Below are positions 8,225-18,029 of a DNA stretch of 64,000 nt, piece by piece (positions within the stretch are counted from its first letter, which is position 1; every line of letters starts with the position of its first letter). The translations under genes and the position numbers were made by a program. Under the pieces are notes generated by a model that did no database searches, was not told the DNA's origin, and was given only the letters and a program-made list of their open reading frames with translations. Source of the stretch: Myxococcota bacterium (GTDB taxonomy: Bacteria > Myxococcota_A > UBA9160 > UBA6930); assembly GCA_028277885.1 (NCBI GenBank), contig JANQFK010000079.1, positions 62,001-126,000 of the forward strand, read 5' to 3'.

Positions 8225-10105
8225 ATGCAGCGGATCGCGGACTACGCCCTGCTGGGCGACTGCCACTCCGCGGCCCTGGTGTCGCGGGACGGCTCCCTCG
8301 ACTGGGCCTGCTTCCCGCGCTTCGACTCGCCGGCCGCCTTCTGCCGCATCCTCGACGCCGAGCGGGGCGGCTGCTTCCGCGTGGCTCCCGAGGGTCACGC
8401 GACGTCCGAGCGGAGCTACCTGCCGGACACCAACGTCCTGGCCACCACGTTCCGGGCCGCGGGCGGCGTGCTCGAGCTCGTGGACTGCATGCCGGTGAGC
8501 GCGGATCCCGAGGACCCGGCGCGGCCCCGCGCCTCCCACTCCGTGCTGCGCCGCCTGCGCTGCCTCGACGGCGAGGTGGCGGTGCGCGTCGCCCTGGCGC
8601 CGCGCTTCGAGTACGGCTCCTTCGTTCCGCGCTTCACGCTGCTCGGCTCCCAGGAGGCCTCGGTGGTGGGCGGCGCCGACGCGGTATTCGCCACCGCGAC
8701 CCGCCCGCTCGAGGAGGCCGACGGTCGCATCCGCGGCCGCTGGGCGCTGCGCGCCGGCGAGGAGGCCTGGATCGAGTGCCGCTGGGCGCGGGCCGACCAG
8801 GTGCGGCGCCGCGAGCCCTCGGCCGAAGGCTTCGCGGCGGACCTCGAGGCCACGCTCGGGTTCTGGCGCCGCTGGATGGCCTCGTGCCGGGCGGAGGGCG
8901 AGCACGCCGCCCTCGTGCGCCGCTCGGCGCTGGTGCTGAAGGCGCTCACCTTCGCGCCGACGGGCGCCGTCGTGGCCGCGCCGACCACGTCCTTGCCCGA
9001 GGAGATCGGGGGCGGCCGCAACTGGGACTACCGCTACACCTGGATCCGCGACGCCACCCTCACCCTGACCTCGCTGATGGTGAGCGGCTTCGCGAGCGAG
9101 GCCACGGCCTTCAAGGGCTTCGTCGAGCGCACGGGCGCGGGCCGGCCCGACGACCTCCAGATCATGTACGGCATCAAGGGGCGCCGCTCCCTGCCGGAGA
9201 TCGAGCTTCCGCACCTGGACGGACACCGGGGCTCGCGGCCGGTGCGCATCGGCAACGGCGCCGCCGGCCAGACCCAGCTCGACTGCTACGGCCAGCTGCT
9301 CGAGTCCGCCTGGCTCTACGGCCGGATCGGCGGCGAGCTCACCGAGAGCAACTGGCGCGCGCTCGGGGGCTTCGCGGACGTGGTCTGCCGGCGCTGGCGC
9401 GAGCCGGACCACGGCATCTGGGAGATGCGCGACGACCCCCGGCACTTCCTGCACTCGAAGCTGCACTGCTGGATGGCCCTCGACCGGGCGGTGCGTCTGG
9501 CGAAGAGCCGGGGCGGCGCCAACGCGGCGGGACGCTGGTCGCGGGAGCGCGATGCCATCCGCGACGCACTGCTCGAGGATGCCGACGGCCGCGGCTGGTT
9601 CTCCCAGGCCTGGGGCAGCGACGCGCCCGACGCCTCGGCCCTGGTGGTGCCGGCGCTCGGCTTCCTGCCCTCCCGCGACCCTCGCGTGCTGCGCACCCTG
9701 GAGGTGGTCGCCAAGGAGCTCGGCGACGGCGCGCTGCTGCACCGCTACCGCTCGGGCGACGGCCTCGAGGGCGGCGAGGGCGCCTTCCTGCTGTGCTCGT
9801 TCTGGCTGGTGGACGCCCTCGCCCACGCGGGCCGGGTGGGCGAGGCCGAGGGCGTGCTGGCGCGCCTCCTCGAGCTCGCCAACGACGTCGGGCTCTTCGC
9901 CGAGGAGGCGCTGCCCGAGACCGGCGAGCTGCTCGGCAACTTCCCCCAGGCCTTCACCCACATGGCGGTCGTCACCTCGTGCGCCCACGTCGAGGCGGCG
10001 CGGCATGGGGAGCTGCCCGAGGGCGCCGTCGACTTCGCGGACTTCCTGATCGGGCGCAGCCGGTCGGCCGCCCTCGCCGACCCGGCGGCGCGGGCCGCGA
10101 CGTGA
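8225..10105 (+). CDS. GH15 family glucoamylase/trehalase-like glycoside hydrolase
   Basis: A 626-residue cytoplasmic protein of the bacterial GH15 type. It starts IADYALLGDCHSAALVSRDG-SLDW, the family's trehalase-like N-terminal beta-sandwich. An (alpha/alpha)6 barrel follows from about residue 240, with GGRNWDYRYTWIRDATLTL as the family core motif and a late LLGNFPQAFTHMA segment before the C-terminus. Family members cleave terminal alpha-glucosidic bonds in trehalose or glucans. No signal peptide is visible. The stop (TGA at 10103-10105) lies just before the P450 start, suggesting co-transcription. Confidence 0.9.
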   Translation: MQRIADYALLGDCHSAALVSRDGSLDWACFPRFDSPAAFCRILDAERGGCFRVAPEGHATSERSYLPDTNVLATTFRAAGGVLELVDCMPVSADPEDPARPRASHSVLRRLRCLDGEVAVRVALAPRFEYGSFVPRFTLLGSQEASVVGGADAVFATATRPLEEADGRIRGRWALRAGEEAWIECRWARADQVRRREPSAEGFAADLEATLGFWRRWMASCRAEGEHAALVRRSALVLKALTFAPTGAVVAAPTTSLPEEIGGGRNWDYRYTWIRDATLTLTSLMVSGFASEATAFKGFVERTGAGRPDDLQIMYGIKGRRSLPEIELPHLDGHRGSRPVRIGNGAAGQTQLDCYGQLLESAWLYGRIGGELTESNWRALGGFADVVCRRWREPDHGIWEMRDDPRHFLHSKLHCWMALDRAVRLAKSRGGANAAGRWSRERDAIRDALLEDADGRGWFSQAWGSDAPDASALVVPALGFLPSRDPRVLRTLEVVAKELGDGALLHRYRSGDGLEGGEGAFLLCSFWLVDALAHAGRVGEAEGVLARLLELANDVGLFAEEALPETGELLGNFPQAFTHMAVVTSCAHVEAARHGELPEGAVDFADFLIGRSRSAALADPAARAAT

Positions 10106-10122
10106 GCGTCGCGGAGCAGCCG

Positions 10123-11748
10123 ATGGCGCCCTCCCCCTCCGCGTCCGGGGGCACCCGGCCGCCGGTGCTGAGCGGTGGCTGGCCGTTCCTGGGCCACCTG
10201 CTCGAGCTGCGCCGCGACCCCCTCGCGCTGATGCGACGCCTGCGCGCCGAGTGCGGCGAGATCGGCGAGTTCCGCCTCGCCCGCCACCGCATCGTGCTGC
10301 TCACGGGGCAGCGGGCCCAGGAGGCGTTCTTCCGCGCGCCCGACGAGCAGCTCGACCAGGCGGCCGCCTACCCGTTCATGAAGCCCATCTTCGGCGAGGG
10401 CGTGGTGTTCGACGCCAGCCCCGAGCAGCGCAAGCAGGCCATGCGCAACCAGTCCCTGCGCGACAAGTTCATGCGGGGGCACGCGGAGAAGATCGCCGCC
10501 GAGGTCGAGCGCATGACGGCGGGCTGGCCCGAGCGCGGCGAGATCGACCTGCTCGGCTTCTTCGCCGAGCTCACCCTCTACACCTCGACGGCCTGCCTGA
10601 TCGGCCCCCAGTTCCGCGACGAGCTCGGGCCGGAGTTCGCGCCGATCTTCATGGACCTCGAGCGCGGCACCGACGCCCTCGCCTACGTGAACCCCCACCT
10701 CCCGATCCCGGCCCTGCGCGCCCGCGACCGCGCCCGGCGCGAGCTGGTCGCCCGGATCGAGGCGATCTTCGAGCGGCGCGAGCGCAGCGGGGGAAGCTAC
10801 ACGGACCTCTTCCAGATCCTCCACGGCCTGCGCGACGAGAAGGGCGAGCGCCGCTACACCGACGACCAGATCACCGGGATGTTCATCTCCATGATGTTCG
10901 CGGGCCACCACACCACCTCCGTGGTCTCGTCCTGGGGGGTGATCGACCTGCTCCGGAACCCGGACTGGCTGCAGAAGGTGACCGGCGAGCTCGACGAGAT
11001 CTACGCCGACGGCCGCGACGTGAGCTACCAGGCGCTGCGCGAGATCCCGCTGCTCGAGTGCGCCCTCAAGGAGACGCTGCGCCTCCACCCGCCCCTGGTG
11101 ATCCTGATGCGCAAGGTGATGAGCGACTTCCACTACGAGCACTGGACCGTGCCCGCCGGGCACCTCGTCGCGGCCTCGCCGGCGATCTCGAACCGGATGC
11201 CCGAGCACTTCCCGGAGCCCGAGCAGTACCGGCCCGAGCGCTACCTGCCCGGCCGCGAGGAGGACCGCCAGGGCTTCGCGTGGCTGCCCTTCGGCGCCGG
11301 TCGCCATCGCTGCGTGGGCGCCGCCTTCGCGATGATGCAGCTGAAGGCGATCTTCTCGATCCTGCTGCGGCGCTTCGAGCTCGAGCTCGCCCAGCCGCGC
11401 GAGAGCTACGCCAACGACCTCTCGAAGATGGTGGTCGCCGTGAAGCCGCCCTGCCGGGTGCGCTACCGCCGCCGGGCGCCCGGACGGGCCTCCGCCGCGG
11501 TGGGCGGGCCCGTCGCCTCCGAAGCGGCCGCCCCCGGCGCCGCGCTCCGGATCCGCGTCGACCCCGACCTGTGCCAGGGCCACGCCGTCTGCATGGGCGA
11601 GGCGCCCGAGATCTTCGAGGTCGAGCGCAACGAGGAGGGCGAGGACAAGGTCGTCCTGCGCATGAGCCAGCCGCCGCCCGAGCTTCGCGCGAAGCTGGAG
11701 GCCGCCGTCCGACACTGCCCGACGCGGGCCCCTTCCATCGAGGAGTAG
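10123..11748 (+). CDS. CYP51-type cytochrome P450 fused to a ferredoxin
   Basis: A P450 of about 460 residues carries a C-terminal ferredoxin of about 65. The CYP51 signature (Y..F..P.FG..V.FD) is matched at residues 83-97 (YPFMKPIFGEGVVFD), and the I-helix is AGHHTTS (260-266). KETLR and the haem loop FGAGRHRCVG (Cys397) are intact. The tail has CxxHxxC (CQGHAVC) and a distant HCP, the pattern of [3Fe-4S]-type P450 ferredoxins. CYP51 enzymes demethylate sterols at C14, and a CYP51-ferredoxin fusion is known from Methylococcus capsulatus. The start at 10123 has GGAG upstream; a GTG at 10102 overlapping the GH15 stop is the alternative. Confidence 0.88.
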   Translation: MAPSPSASGGTRPPVLSGGWPFLGHLLELRRDPLALMRRLRAECGEIGEFRLARHRIVLLTGQRAQEAFFRAPDEQLDQAAAYPFMKPIFGEGVVFDASPEQRKQAMRNQSLRDKFMRGHAEKIAAEVERMTAGWPERGEIDLLGFFAELTLYTSTACLIGPQFRDELGPEFAPIFMDLERGTDALAYVNPHLPIPALRARDRARRELVARIEAIFERRERSGGSYTDLFQILHGLRDEKGERRYTDDQITGMFISMMFAGHHTTSVVSSWGVIDLLRNPDWLQKVTGELDEIYADGRDVSYQALREIPLLECALKETLRLHPPLVILMRKVMSDFHYEHWTVPAGHLVAASPAISNRMPEHFPEPEQYRPERYLPGREEDRQGFAWLPFGAGRHRCVGAAFAMMQLKAIFSILLRRFELELAQPRESYANDLSKMVVAVKPPCRVRYRRRAPGRASAAVGGPVASEAAAPGAALRIRVDPDLCQGHAVCMGEAPEIFEVERNEEGEDKVVLRMSQPPPELRAKLEAAVRHCPTRAPSIEE

Positions 11749-11753
11749 CGAGC

Positions 11754-12314
11754 ATGCCTGCCTTTCCGCGAGAGGAGCTGGAGGAGATGGTCCGGCGCTG
11801 GGTGGCCGCCAACGACGAGTGCGGCCGCACCGGGGACTGGTCCCGCATGTCGCGGTTCTACACCGAGGACGCGGTCTACAGCTGGAACACGGGCCCGAAC
11901 TGGGAGTTCGTCGCGCGCGGCCGGCAGCAGATCCACGACTGGGCCTTCGGGACCGAGATGGCCGGCCTCGAGCACTGGACCTACCCGTACGTGCGCACGC
12001 TGATCGACGACCGGAAGGGCGAGTTCATCGGGATCTGGCGCCAGGTGGCCCCGGTGAAGGACCCCGAGGGCCATCCCTACGAGATCCACGGCACCGGCGG
12101 CTCCTGGTTCCGCTACGCCGGGGACTTCCAGTGGTGCTGGCAGCGGGACTTCTTCGACCACGCGAACGCCGGCGCCGTGTTCGGCGCCATGGCGAAGAAC
12201 GGGCAGCTCAGCGAGAAGATGCTCGAACGCATGAAGCAGGGCTCGAACACGCCGGGCTGGACCCGCCGCTCGGAGTTCGACTGGTTCGCCACCCTCGCCG
12301 ATCCGGAGGGCTGA
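11754..12314 (+). CDS. SnoaL/NTF2-like protein
   Basis: A 186-residue protein with the NTF2-like alpha-beta cone layout: an N-terminal helix (EELEEMVRRWVAANDECGRTGDW), then RMSRFYTEDAVYSWNTGP and later beta strands (EFIGIWRQVAPV, YEIHGTGGSWFRYAG). Such proteins are isomerases, cyclases or ligand-binding subunits. It begins five bases after the P450-ferredoxin gene with GAGGAG upstream, so it probably acts on the same pathway. The reaction is unknown. Confidence 0.75.
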   Translation: MPAFPREELEEMVRRWVAANDECGRTGDWSRMSRFYTEDAVYSWNTGPNWEFVARGRQQIHDWAFGTEMAGLEHWTYPYVRTLIDDRKGEFIGIWRQVAPVKDPEGHPYEIHGTGGSWFRYAGDFQWCWQRDFFDHANAGAVFGAMAKNGQLSEKMLERMKQGSNTPGWTRRSEFDWFATLADPEG

Positions 12315-12329
12315 CCCGGAGCCGGCCCT

Positions 12330-13361
12330 TCAGTCGAGCAGCGCGTCGATCCCGCGCTCGACCAGGGCGCCGCCCGCCCAGGAGCCCAGGGGCAGCAGCA
12401 GGTAGAGGCCGAAGCGCTTGAACGCCGAGGCGTCGAGGGGCCACTCGCGCACCTCGCGAATGCGGGCCTCCCAGGCCACCAGCTCCGACAGGCTCGCGGC
12501 CTCGTCGCCGGCGCCCGAGGCGAGCCGGGCGCGTCGCTCGCGCATCTGCTCGTGGCACCAGCGCAGCTCGTCGCCCTTGGCCTGGATGATGCGCGCCCGG
12601 ATGCCGCGCAGTGGAAGCAGGAGCGCGACCACGGCCACGACCAGGGTCGAGGCCAGGACGATGCCGACGAGCGGCAGGTAGCGCAGGTCGACGAGGAAGA
12701 GCGCGAAGGCGGCCACCGTCCCGATCACCAGCAGCGCGTAGGTGAGGCCCGCACGGGCGAAGGGCGGGATCGCCTCGTCGCCGAGCAGGTCGAGGTGCCG
12801 GATGGCCCGGGCCGCCGCCGAGAGCCGGCGCGACTCGACGACCAGCAGGGTGGAGAGCCGGATCGCGAGGATGCCGATCGCGCAGCCGAGCACCCGATGC
12901 CAGGCCTCCTCGGGGGTCCAGTCCGCCGGCCACAGCGAGATCACGCCCGGGGAGATCCGGGTGGTGACGAGGAGGAAGGCCCCGAGCCCGAACGGGATGG
13001 CGAGCGCGAGCGCGGCGCGGGCGCCGGGCGAGCGGCCGAGCAGTGCCTCGGTGTGCCCCGGGTCGATGCGCGGCAGGAGCGTGCGGATCGACTGCTGCGT
13101 CGTGCGCTCGGCGTACACGTAGGCCGTCAGCAGGTAGGCGGTGATCACGACGTGGGTGACCGCCACCCGCGCGTTGTCGAGCACGTTGGCGTCCCGGGTC
13201 GCGAGCCGATGGCGATCGAGGAGCAGCTCCTGGAAGCCGAACAGGAGGGTCCCGACCCCGGCCAGAGCCAGGCCGACGAGCCAGAGCGGGCGACCCGGCG
13301 CCTCGAACCAGGCCCGCAGCCAGGCGGGCGGCGGCTCGCGGACCTGCGCGCTTCCTCCCAT
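12330..13361 (-). CDS. multi-pass membrane protein of unknown function
   Basis: A 343-residue protein with roughly seven to eight hydrophobic segments, for example PLWLVGLALAGVGTLLFGF near the start and two adjacent helices around residues 215-265. A cytoplasmic Arg/Glu-rich stretch follows, then a final hydrophobic segment. No family motif is recognised. It is convergent with the SnoaL-like gene and follows the GMC oxidoreductase gene on the same strand after 125 bases. Confidence 0.65.
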   Translation of the reverse strand: MGGSAQVREPPPAWLRAWFEAPGRPLWLVGLALAGVGTLLFGFQELLLDRHRLATRDANVLDNARVAVTHVVITAYLLTAYVYAERTTQQSIRTLLPRIDPGHTEALLGRSPGARAALALAIPFGLGAFLLVTTRISPGVISLWPADWTPEEAWHRVLGCAIGILAIRLSTLLVVESRRLSAAARAIRHLDLLGDEAIPPFARAGLTYALLVIGTVAAFALFLVDLRYLPLVGIVLASTLVVAVVALLLPLRGIRARIIQAKGDELRWCHEQMRERRARLASGAGDEAASLSELVAWEARIREVREWPLDASAFKRFGLYLLLPLGSWAGGALVERGIDALLD

Positions 13362-13486
13362 GGCGGCCGAGCGTATCACGGGCCGCCGGCCGCAGCGCGA
13401 TCCCTTGCATCGAGGGGCGCGCGCGGCCCGCGCCTCCACGCCCCCCTCGGACGGACCGCCGCAGGCCGCGGGGGAGGAGAGGCGCC

Positions 13487-15124
13487 TCAGCGGTGGTAGG
13501 GGACGGGCTCCGGGGGCAGCGGCGTGTTGCCGAGGATCCGGTCCGCGGCCTTCTCGGCGATCATCACCACAGGGGCGTAGATGTTGGCGTTGGTGATCGA
13601 GGGCATCACCGAGGCGTCGACCACGCGTAGCCCCGCGACGCCGTGGACGCCCAGGCCGTCGGGGTCGGTGACGGCTCCCTCGGCGGTCCCCATGCGGCAG
13701 GTGCACGAGGGGTGGAGCGCCGTCTCCGCGTCCCGCGCCACCCAGTCGAGGATCGCGGCGTCGTCCTGCACCGCCGGCCCGGGGGAGAGCTCGCCGGCGT
13801 CGAGCTCGCGGAAGGCGGGCTGGCCCAGGATGTGGCGCGCGCAGCGCACGGCCTCGACCCAATCGCGCCGGTCCTGGGCGGTGGAGAGGTAGTCGAAGCG
13901 CAGCTCCGGCGGGTCGCCGGGATCCGCCGAGCGGATCCGCACCGAGCCGCGCACGTCCGAGAGCATGGGGCCCACGTGCACCTGGTAGCCGTGGCCCCGG
14001 GCGGGCCGGGTGCCGTCGTAGCGCACCGCCAGGGGCAGGAAGTGGAACATGACGTTGGGCTGCTCGGCGGCGTCGTTGCTGCGCACGAAGCCGCCGGCCT
14101 CGAAGTGGTTGGTGGCGCCCGGCCCCCGCCGCAGCAGCCATTGCAGGCCGATCCACGGCCGCCGCCAGCGCTCGAGGGCCCAGGTCATGGAGACGGGCCG
14201 GGTGCAGGCGTGCTGGACGTACACCTCGAGGTGGTCCTGGAGGTTCTCGCCGACGCCCGGCAGATCCACCACCACGGGGATGCCGTGGCGCTCGAGGAGC
14301 CCCGCGGAGCCCACGCCCGAGCGCTGGAGCAGCTGGGGCGAGTTGAAGGCTCCGCCGCTGCAGATCACCTCCCCCGCCCGCACGCGCCGCGTGCCGCGGC
14401 CGCGACGCGCGAACTCCACGCCCACCGCCCGCCGGCCCTCGAAGAGGATGCGCGAGACCTCGGCGCGGCACAGCACCTCGAGGTTCGGCCGCCCCTTCAC
14501 CGGGTGCAGGTAGGCGCGCGCGGCGCTCAGGCGCCGGCCCCGGTGAACGTTGCGGTCGAAGGGCGCGAAGCCCTCCTGGCGGTAGCCGTTCACGTCGTCG
14601 GTGAGCGTGTGGCCGGCCTGCTGCACCGCCTCGAAGAAGGCCTCGAAGAGCGGCCCCGTCGCGGGGCCCCGCTCGAGCACGAGCGGACCGTCGCCGCCGC
14701 GGTAGGCGTCGGCGCCGGCCCCGCAGGTCTCCATGCGCTTGAAGTACGGCAGGCAGTGGGCGTAGCTCCAGGCCTCGAGGCCCGGCTCCCGCGCCCAGCG
14801 GTCGAAGTCCGCCGGGTTGCCGCGCTGGAAGATCATCCCGTTGATGCTGCTCGAGCCACCCAGCACCTTGCCGCGCGCGTGGTAGATGCGCCGGCCCTTC
14901 ATGCGCGGCTCGGGCTGGGACTCGTACTGCCAGTCGTAGTAGGGGCTCCCGATCGGGAACGGGAGCGCAGCGGGCATGTGGATGAAGACGTCCCAGCGGC
15001 GGTCGGGCCGGCCCGCCTCCAGCACCAGGACGCGGTTCGCCGGGTCCTCGCTCAGCCGGTGGGCGAGCGCGCAGCCGGCGGATCCGCCGCCCACGATGAC
15101 GAAGTCGTAGGTGTCGTGCCCCAA
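13487..15124 (-). CDS. GMC-family FAD-dependent oxidoreductase (choline/alcohol dehydrogenase type)
   Basis: A 545-residue FAD enzyme. The Rossmann motif [19 protein letters not shown] is near the N-terminus. The GMC signature [24 protein letters not shown] follows, then the second GMC signature [15 protein letters not shown], and the C-terminal catalytic region has the paired histidine/asparagine layout (HPSCTCRMG, then [20 protein letters not shown]). Family members oxidise primary alcohols such as choline. The apparent start is TTG at 15124 with AAGGAG about 12 bases upstream. It is divergent from the membrane protein at 15272. Confidence 0.9.
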   Translation of the reverse strand: MGHDTYDFVIVGGGSAGCALAHRLSEDPANRVLVLEAGRPDRRWDVFIHMPAALPFPIGSPYYDWQYESQPEPRMKGRRIYHARGKVLGGSSSINGMIFQRGNPADFDRWAREPGLEAWSYAHCLPYFKRMETCGAGADAYRGGDGPLVLERGPATGPLFEAFFEAVQQAGHTLTDDVNGYRQEGFAPFDRNVHRGRRLSAARAYLHPVKGRPNLEVLCRAEVSRILFEGRRAVGVEFARRGRGTRRVRAGEVICSGGAFNSPQLLQRSGVGSAGLLERHGIPVVVDLPGVGENLQDHLEVYVQHACTRPVSMTWALERWRRPWIGLQWLLRRGPGATNHFEAGGFVRSNDAAEQPNVMFHFLPLAVRYDGTRPARGHGYQVHVGPMLSDVRGSVRIRSADPGDPPELRFDYLSTAQDRRDWVEAVRCARHILGQPAFRELDAGELSPGPAVQDDAAILDWVARDAETALHPSCTCRMGTAEGAVTDPDGLGVHGVAGLRVVDASVMPSITNANIYAPVVMIAEKAADRILGNTPLPPEPVPYHR

Positions 15125-15271
15125 TCCCGAGCGGCTCTCCTTCCCGTGGGGCGCGCCCGGTGGAGTCGCGCGCCGAGGTCGGAACGTATCACGACCGCGG
15201 CCTTGGGGTGGCGCTCAAGCCGGCCTCCGGGCCGGGCGATGCCTCGGGGCGACCCCCGTGGAGCCCGGCCC

Positions 15272-16183
15272 ATGAACGCCTTCCGCGTCCTCGGATCCTC
15301 GTTCCCGTACTTCCTGCGTCGGGCGCCCGCGATGATCGGCCTGGGCGTCATCGGCTACGGGATCTTCGTCGTCACCACGTACCTGTTCTGGAACTTCTTC
15401 GGGCCCCGGCTGCTGGCCCCCATCGTGCAGGCCGCGATGGGCGGCGATCCGCTCCGGGCGCTGCTCGGCAGCGGTGGGATCCTGGTGGCCACCCTCGCCT
15501 TCCTCTGGGCCTTCACCCACTCCTTCGTGGCCGGCACCATCGTCTCCCACGTGATCGGCGAGAAGGTCGGGGAGCCCGTGGGCTTCGGGGGCTCGATCGG
15601 CCACTACTTCGGCTTCTGGGGCCGGGCGACCTTCGGCGTCCTCACGGCGGGCCTGCTGATCGTGCTGCTGCTGATCCCGTGCACGTGGGCCTACTCGTGG
15701 GCGGCGGACGCGCTCTTCGAAGGGCCCGGGATCGCCGCGCTGCTCTTCGGCATGGGGGGCGCCGAGGCCCTGCCCGGGCTCGGCCTGTTCCTGCTCTTCA
15801 ACCTGCCGGTGATCCTGCTGGTGCTGGGCACCACCCTGGTGGTGCAGTGCGCGGTGATCGAGGGGCGCGACGCGTTCGAGTGCATCGGGCGCTCCTGGAG
15901 CCTGGTGAAGGGCAACCGCGTGAGCACGTTCCTGCTGGTGCTCGCCATGGCGGTCTGGGTGTGGGCTCTCACCTGGGCCGCCGGCTGGATGGTCGAACGG
16001 GTCTGGGGCCCGTTCCCGTCCCTCACCGTGGGCGCCGCCAGCAATCTGGTGGTCCAGGCGGTCGGGCAGAGCTTCGCCGCGGTGGTCTGGGCGACGTTCT
16101 ACTGGACGCTGCGCGCGCCCGAGGTCGAGGAGATGCAGGCCGAGGAAGACGCGGCCGTCGAGGGGAACGTCAGCGCCGCCTGA
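15272..16183 (+). CDS. multi-pass membrane protein of unknown function
   Basis: A 303-residue protein with about six hydrophobic segments, including MIGLGVIGYGIFVVTTYLF, a helix around residues 130-150 and the FLLVLAMAVWVWALTWAAG helix. The segment ECIGRSWSLVKGNRVSTFLL resembles the repeated loop of YciC/DUF975-like or glycerophosphoryl-diester-phosphodiesterase-type membrane domains. That is only a resemblance. The ATG at 15272 starts the hydrophobic region directly. Confidence 0.68.
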   Translation: MNAFRVLGSSFPYFLRRAPAMIGLGVIGYGIFVVTTYLFWNFFGPRLLAPIVQAAMGGDPLRALLGSGGILVATLAFLWAFTHSFVAGTIVSHVIGEKVGEPVGFGGSIGHYFGFWGRATFGVLTAGLLIVLLLIPCTWAYSWAADALFEGPGIAALLFGMGGAEALPGLGLFLLFNLPVILLVLGTTLVVQCAVIEGRDAFECIGRSWSLVKGNRVSTFLLVLAMAVWVWALTWAAGWMVERVWGPFPSLTVGAASNLVVQAVGQSFAAVVWATFYWTLRAPEVEEMQAEEDAAVEGNVSAA

Positions 16184-16227
16184 CGCCGGCCTGGAGCGGC
16201 CCGGCCTCCCGGGGCCCGGTCACCGCG

Positions 16228-16440
16228 ATGCTGATGGAGCCGGGCGCCGCTGCCTCACCCTCGCCCGCCGGCTGGGCCGCGCCGGACGCGCGCTGGGTGG
16301 ACCACTTCGTCCTCGACCCCCTCGCCGCGGTGAGGCTGCGCGCGGGGAGCTTCCGCGAGCACCCCTACGACGCCGATCCGGCCCTCGTCGAGGTGCGCTC
16401 GGACCACTGCCCGATCGCGGTGGAGCTGGCCCCGCGCCAG
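16228..16440 (+). pseudogene. C-terminal remnant of an endonuclease/exonuclease/phosphatase-fold protein
   Basis: A short open stretch ends in VEVRSDHCPIAVEL, the typical last active-site strand (SDHxPI) of the endonuclease/exonuclease/phosphatase fold. It is preceded by RWVDHFVLDPLAAVRL, also expected near the end of such a protein. No nuclease body lies upstream, and the frame then runs antisense into the next gene. It looks like a decayed 3' end. Confidence 0.4.
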
Positions 16441-16456
16441 GACTCGAGCCCGCCGG

Positions 16457-17542
16457 CTACTGCCAGCTCACCACGTCGAGTGCGCTGCGCCAGGGCCGCG
16501 GCATCGCCAGACGTGAGCCCCCCGTCGCCGCCCGGGAGAGCAGCTCGAGCTCGGCCAGGGCATGCAGGGTGCCGACGAGCTTGTGGAGGCTCGGGAACCG
16601 GCGCGCGACCGAGCCCGGGGCGTTCAGGTGGCGGTCGACGGCGCGGACGTAGCGGTCGAGCGCGCGTGCGAGCGGCGCGCGGAGCGCCTCGCGCCGGCCC
16701 GGCGGCAGCTCGGGCCAGGCGGCGCGCAGCCCGCGCAGCGCGTCGAAGTCGAGCCCGTGGGGGTAGGCGCCGCCGAAGAGCCGGTTGCCCCACAGGCCGC
16801 TGCGGCGCTGGAGGCCGAGGATGCTCTCGACGGCGCGCTCCGGGTGGGGGATCGCGCGACCGAGCCGCTCGTAGAGCCACCAGAAGTGGGCCGCTCCGCC
16901 GAGGTCGATCGCGGTGGGCCGGCGCCAGAGGCGGTCGAGGGGGCCGTTCTTCCAGAGGCCCGTGCGCGGATCCACGCGCGCGTCGAGGGCCTCGAGCAGC
17001 CCGTCCGACCAGTCCGCGGGCAGCGCCACTCCGGCGGGAGCGTCGATCAGCGCGGCCGCGGCGCCGGCGGCGTGGGAGCCCGTCCAGATCTGCGACCAGC
17101 GGAAGCCCGCCAGCCAGGCCTCGGTGGAGGCGCGGCTCCGGAAGTGCGCGGCGGCCGCGCGCAGGGGGTGACGGGGCGCCGCCCCGAGGAGCGCGAGGGC
17201 CGCCGTCGCGAAGGCGGTCGCGTGGGGGCGGTCGTGCCCGTGGAGCGATCCGCGATCGAACCAGCCGGTCCCCGGGTCCTGGAAGGCCTGGAGCCGCTCC
17301 ACCCACGCGCGCCGGCCGTCGGCGCGGGTGCGCGCGTCGAGCTCGTCCAGGATCCAGAGCACGTAGACCGCGTCGGCGCAGCCGTAGAGGTCCGGCGGCG
17401 CACCCGGCCGCGCCGCGAAGCGTCCGCGCAGGTCCTTCGCATCCAAGTGCGCCCCGGGCTCGTGACAGCGCGCGAGGAAGCCCTCGAGCTGGGCGGCGAA
17501 GGGCGCGAGGTCGAGGGGCGGAGCCTCGGGCGGCGGGCTCAT
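16457..17542 (-). CDS. alpha/alpha-toroid protein resembling prenyltransferase/terpene-cyclase repeats
   Basis: A 361-residue soluble protein made of helical repeats with QDPGTGWFDRG-, RVDPRTGLWKNG- and LGLQRRSGLWGNRL-like segments. These Gly-x-Trp/Phe turns recall the QW-type repeats of the squalene-cyclase/prenyltransferase alpha/alpha toroid. No DxDD or DDxxD catalytic motif is obvious, so it may be a carbohydrate-binding or cyclase-like protein. The start at 17542 is the first ATG after a degenerate upstream stretch. It is not clearly linked to its neighbours. Confidence 0.6.
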   Translation of the reverse strand: MSPPPEAPPLDLAPFAAQLEGFLARCHEPGAHLDAKDLRGRFAARPGAPPDLYGCADAVYVLWILDELDARTRADGRRAWVERLQAFQDPGTGWFDRGSLHGHDRPHATAFATAALALLGAAPRHPLRAAAAHFRSRASTEAWLAGFRWSQIWTGSHAAGAAAALIDAPAGVALPADWSDGLLEALDARVDPRTGLWKNGPLDRLWRRPTAIDLGGAAHFWWLYERLGRAIPHPERAVESILGLQRRSGLWGNRLFGGAYPHGLDFDALRGLRAAWPELPPGRREALRAPLARALDRYVRAVDRHLNAPGSVARRFPSLHKLVGTLHALAELELLSRAATGGSRLAMPRPWRSALDVVSWQ

Positions 17543-17783
17543 CGGGCCTCGGCTCGATCGCGAAGACGGGGAAGCGATCGACCAGCCGCTCCGTGTCCGC
17601 GAGGGTGGGCGGACGGGTCGAGCCACCCCAGGTCGTCGGCGGTCGGCAGCACGACGCTGGGGGGACCCGCGCGAGGCTCGGGTGTCGGGTCGGCGCAGGC
17701 CAGCGGGCCCACCCGGAGACCCGCGAGAGCCGGCGCCAGCCCCAGGCGATTCGGGCGCGTGGCAGGCAGGGGTGGGTCCGCCC

Positions 17784-17927
17784 CTAGTGGCCCATGTCCC
17801 CCGGCTGGCACACGCAGTTGCCGTCGGTGCAGACGCGCGCGCACTTCTCGCAGCAGTAGGTGCGGCCGTCGAGCTCGAAGCGGTCGTCTCCCACCGAACA
17901 GCTGCAGCCCGCTCTTGCACATTGCAT
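17784..17927 (-). CDS. small bacterial metallothionein
   Basis: A 47-residue cysteine-rich protein: CARAGCSCSV, then YCCEKCARVC, then CVCQPG near the end, ten cysteines in all. This is the SmtA/BmtA-type pattern that binds zinc, cadmium or copper in the cytoplasm. A very strong ribosome-binding site, GGAGGTGATC, precedes the ATG at 17927. It stands alone, divergent from the flavoprotein gene at 18030. Confidence 0.85.
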   Translation of the reverse strand: MQCARAGCSCSVGDDRFELDGRTYCCEKCARVCTDGNCVCQPGDMGH

Positions 17928-18029
17928 AACGATCACCTCCCAGCCGGAGGATCGCTTCGGAATCGCTTCCTCGCCAGCCGCGGGCCCTCCGTTCGCCTCG
18001 GCCCGGGCGAAGTGGCAAGCTGTTCTGCC

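Noticed and set aside
8776..10101. Very long open frames antisense to, or upstream in the frame of, the GH15 and P450 genes
   Set aside because: They are Arg/Pro/Ala/Gly-rich shadows caused by high GC at third codon positions; the GH15 and P450 frames carry all the conserved motifs.
17543..17783. Possible decayed sulfatase-like start (SVVLPTADDLGWLD) on the minus strand between the toroid protein and metallothionein
   Set aside because: Only about a dozen residues look familiar, there is no active-site Cys/Ser motif and the frame is short. I treat the stretch as non-coding.
17765..17825. TGGCACACGCAGTTGC near the metallothionein 3' end as a sigma-54 promoter
   Set aside because: The spacing between the GG and GC elements is one base too long, and the site lies inside the metallothionein coding sequence facing no suitable gene start.
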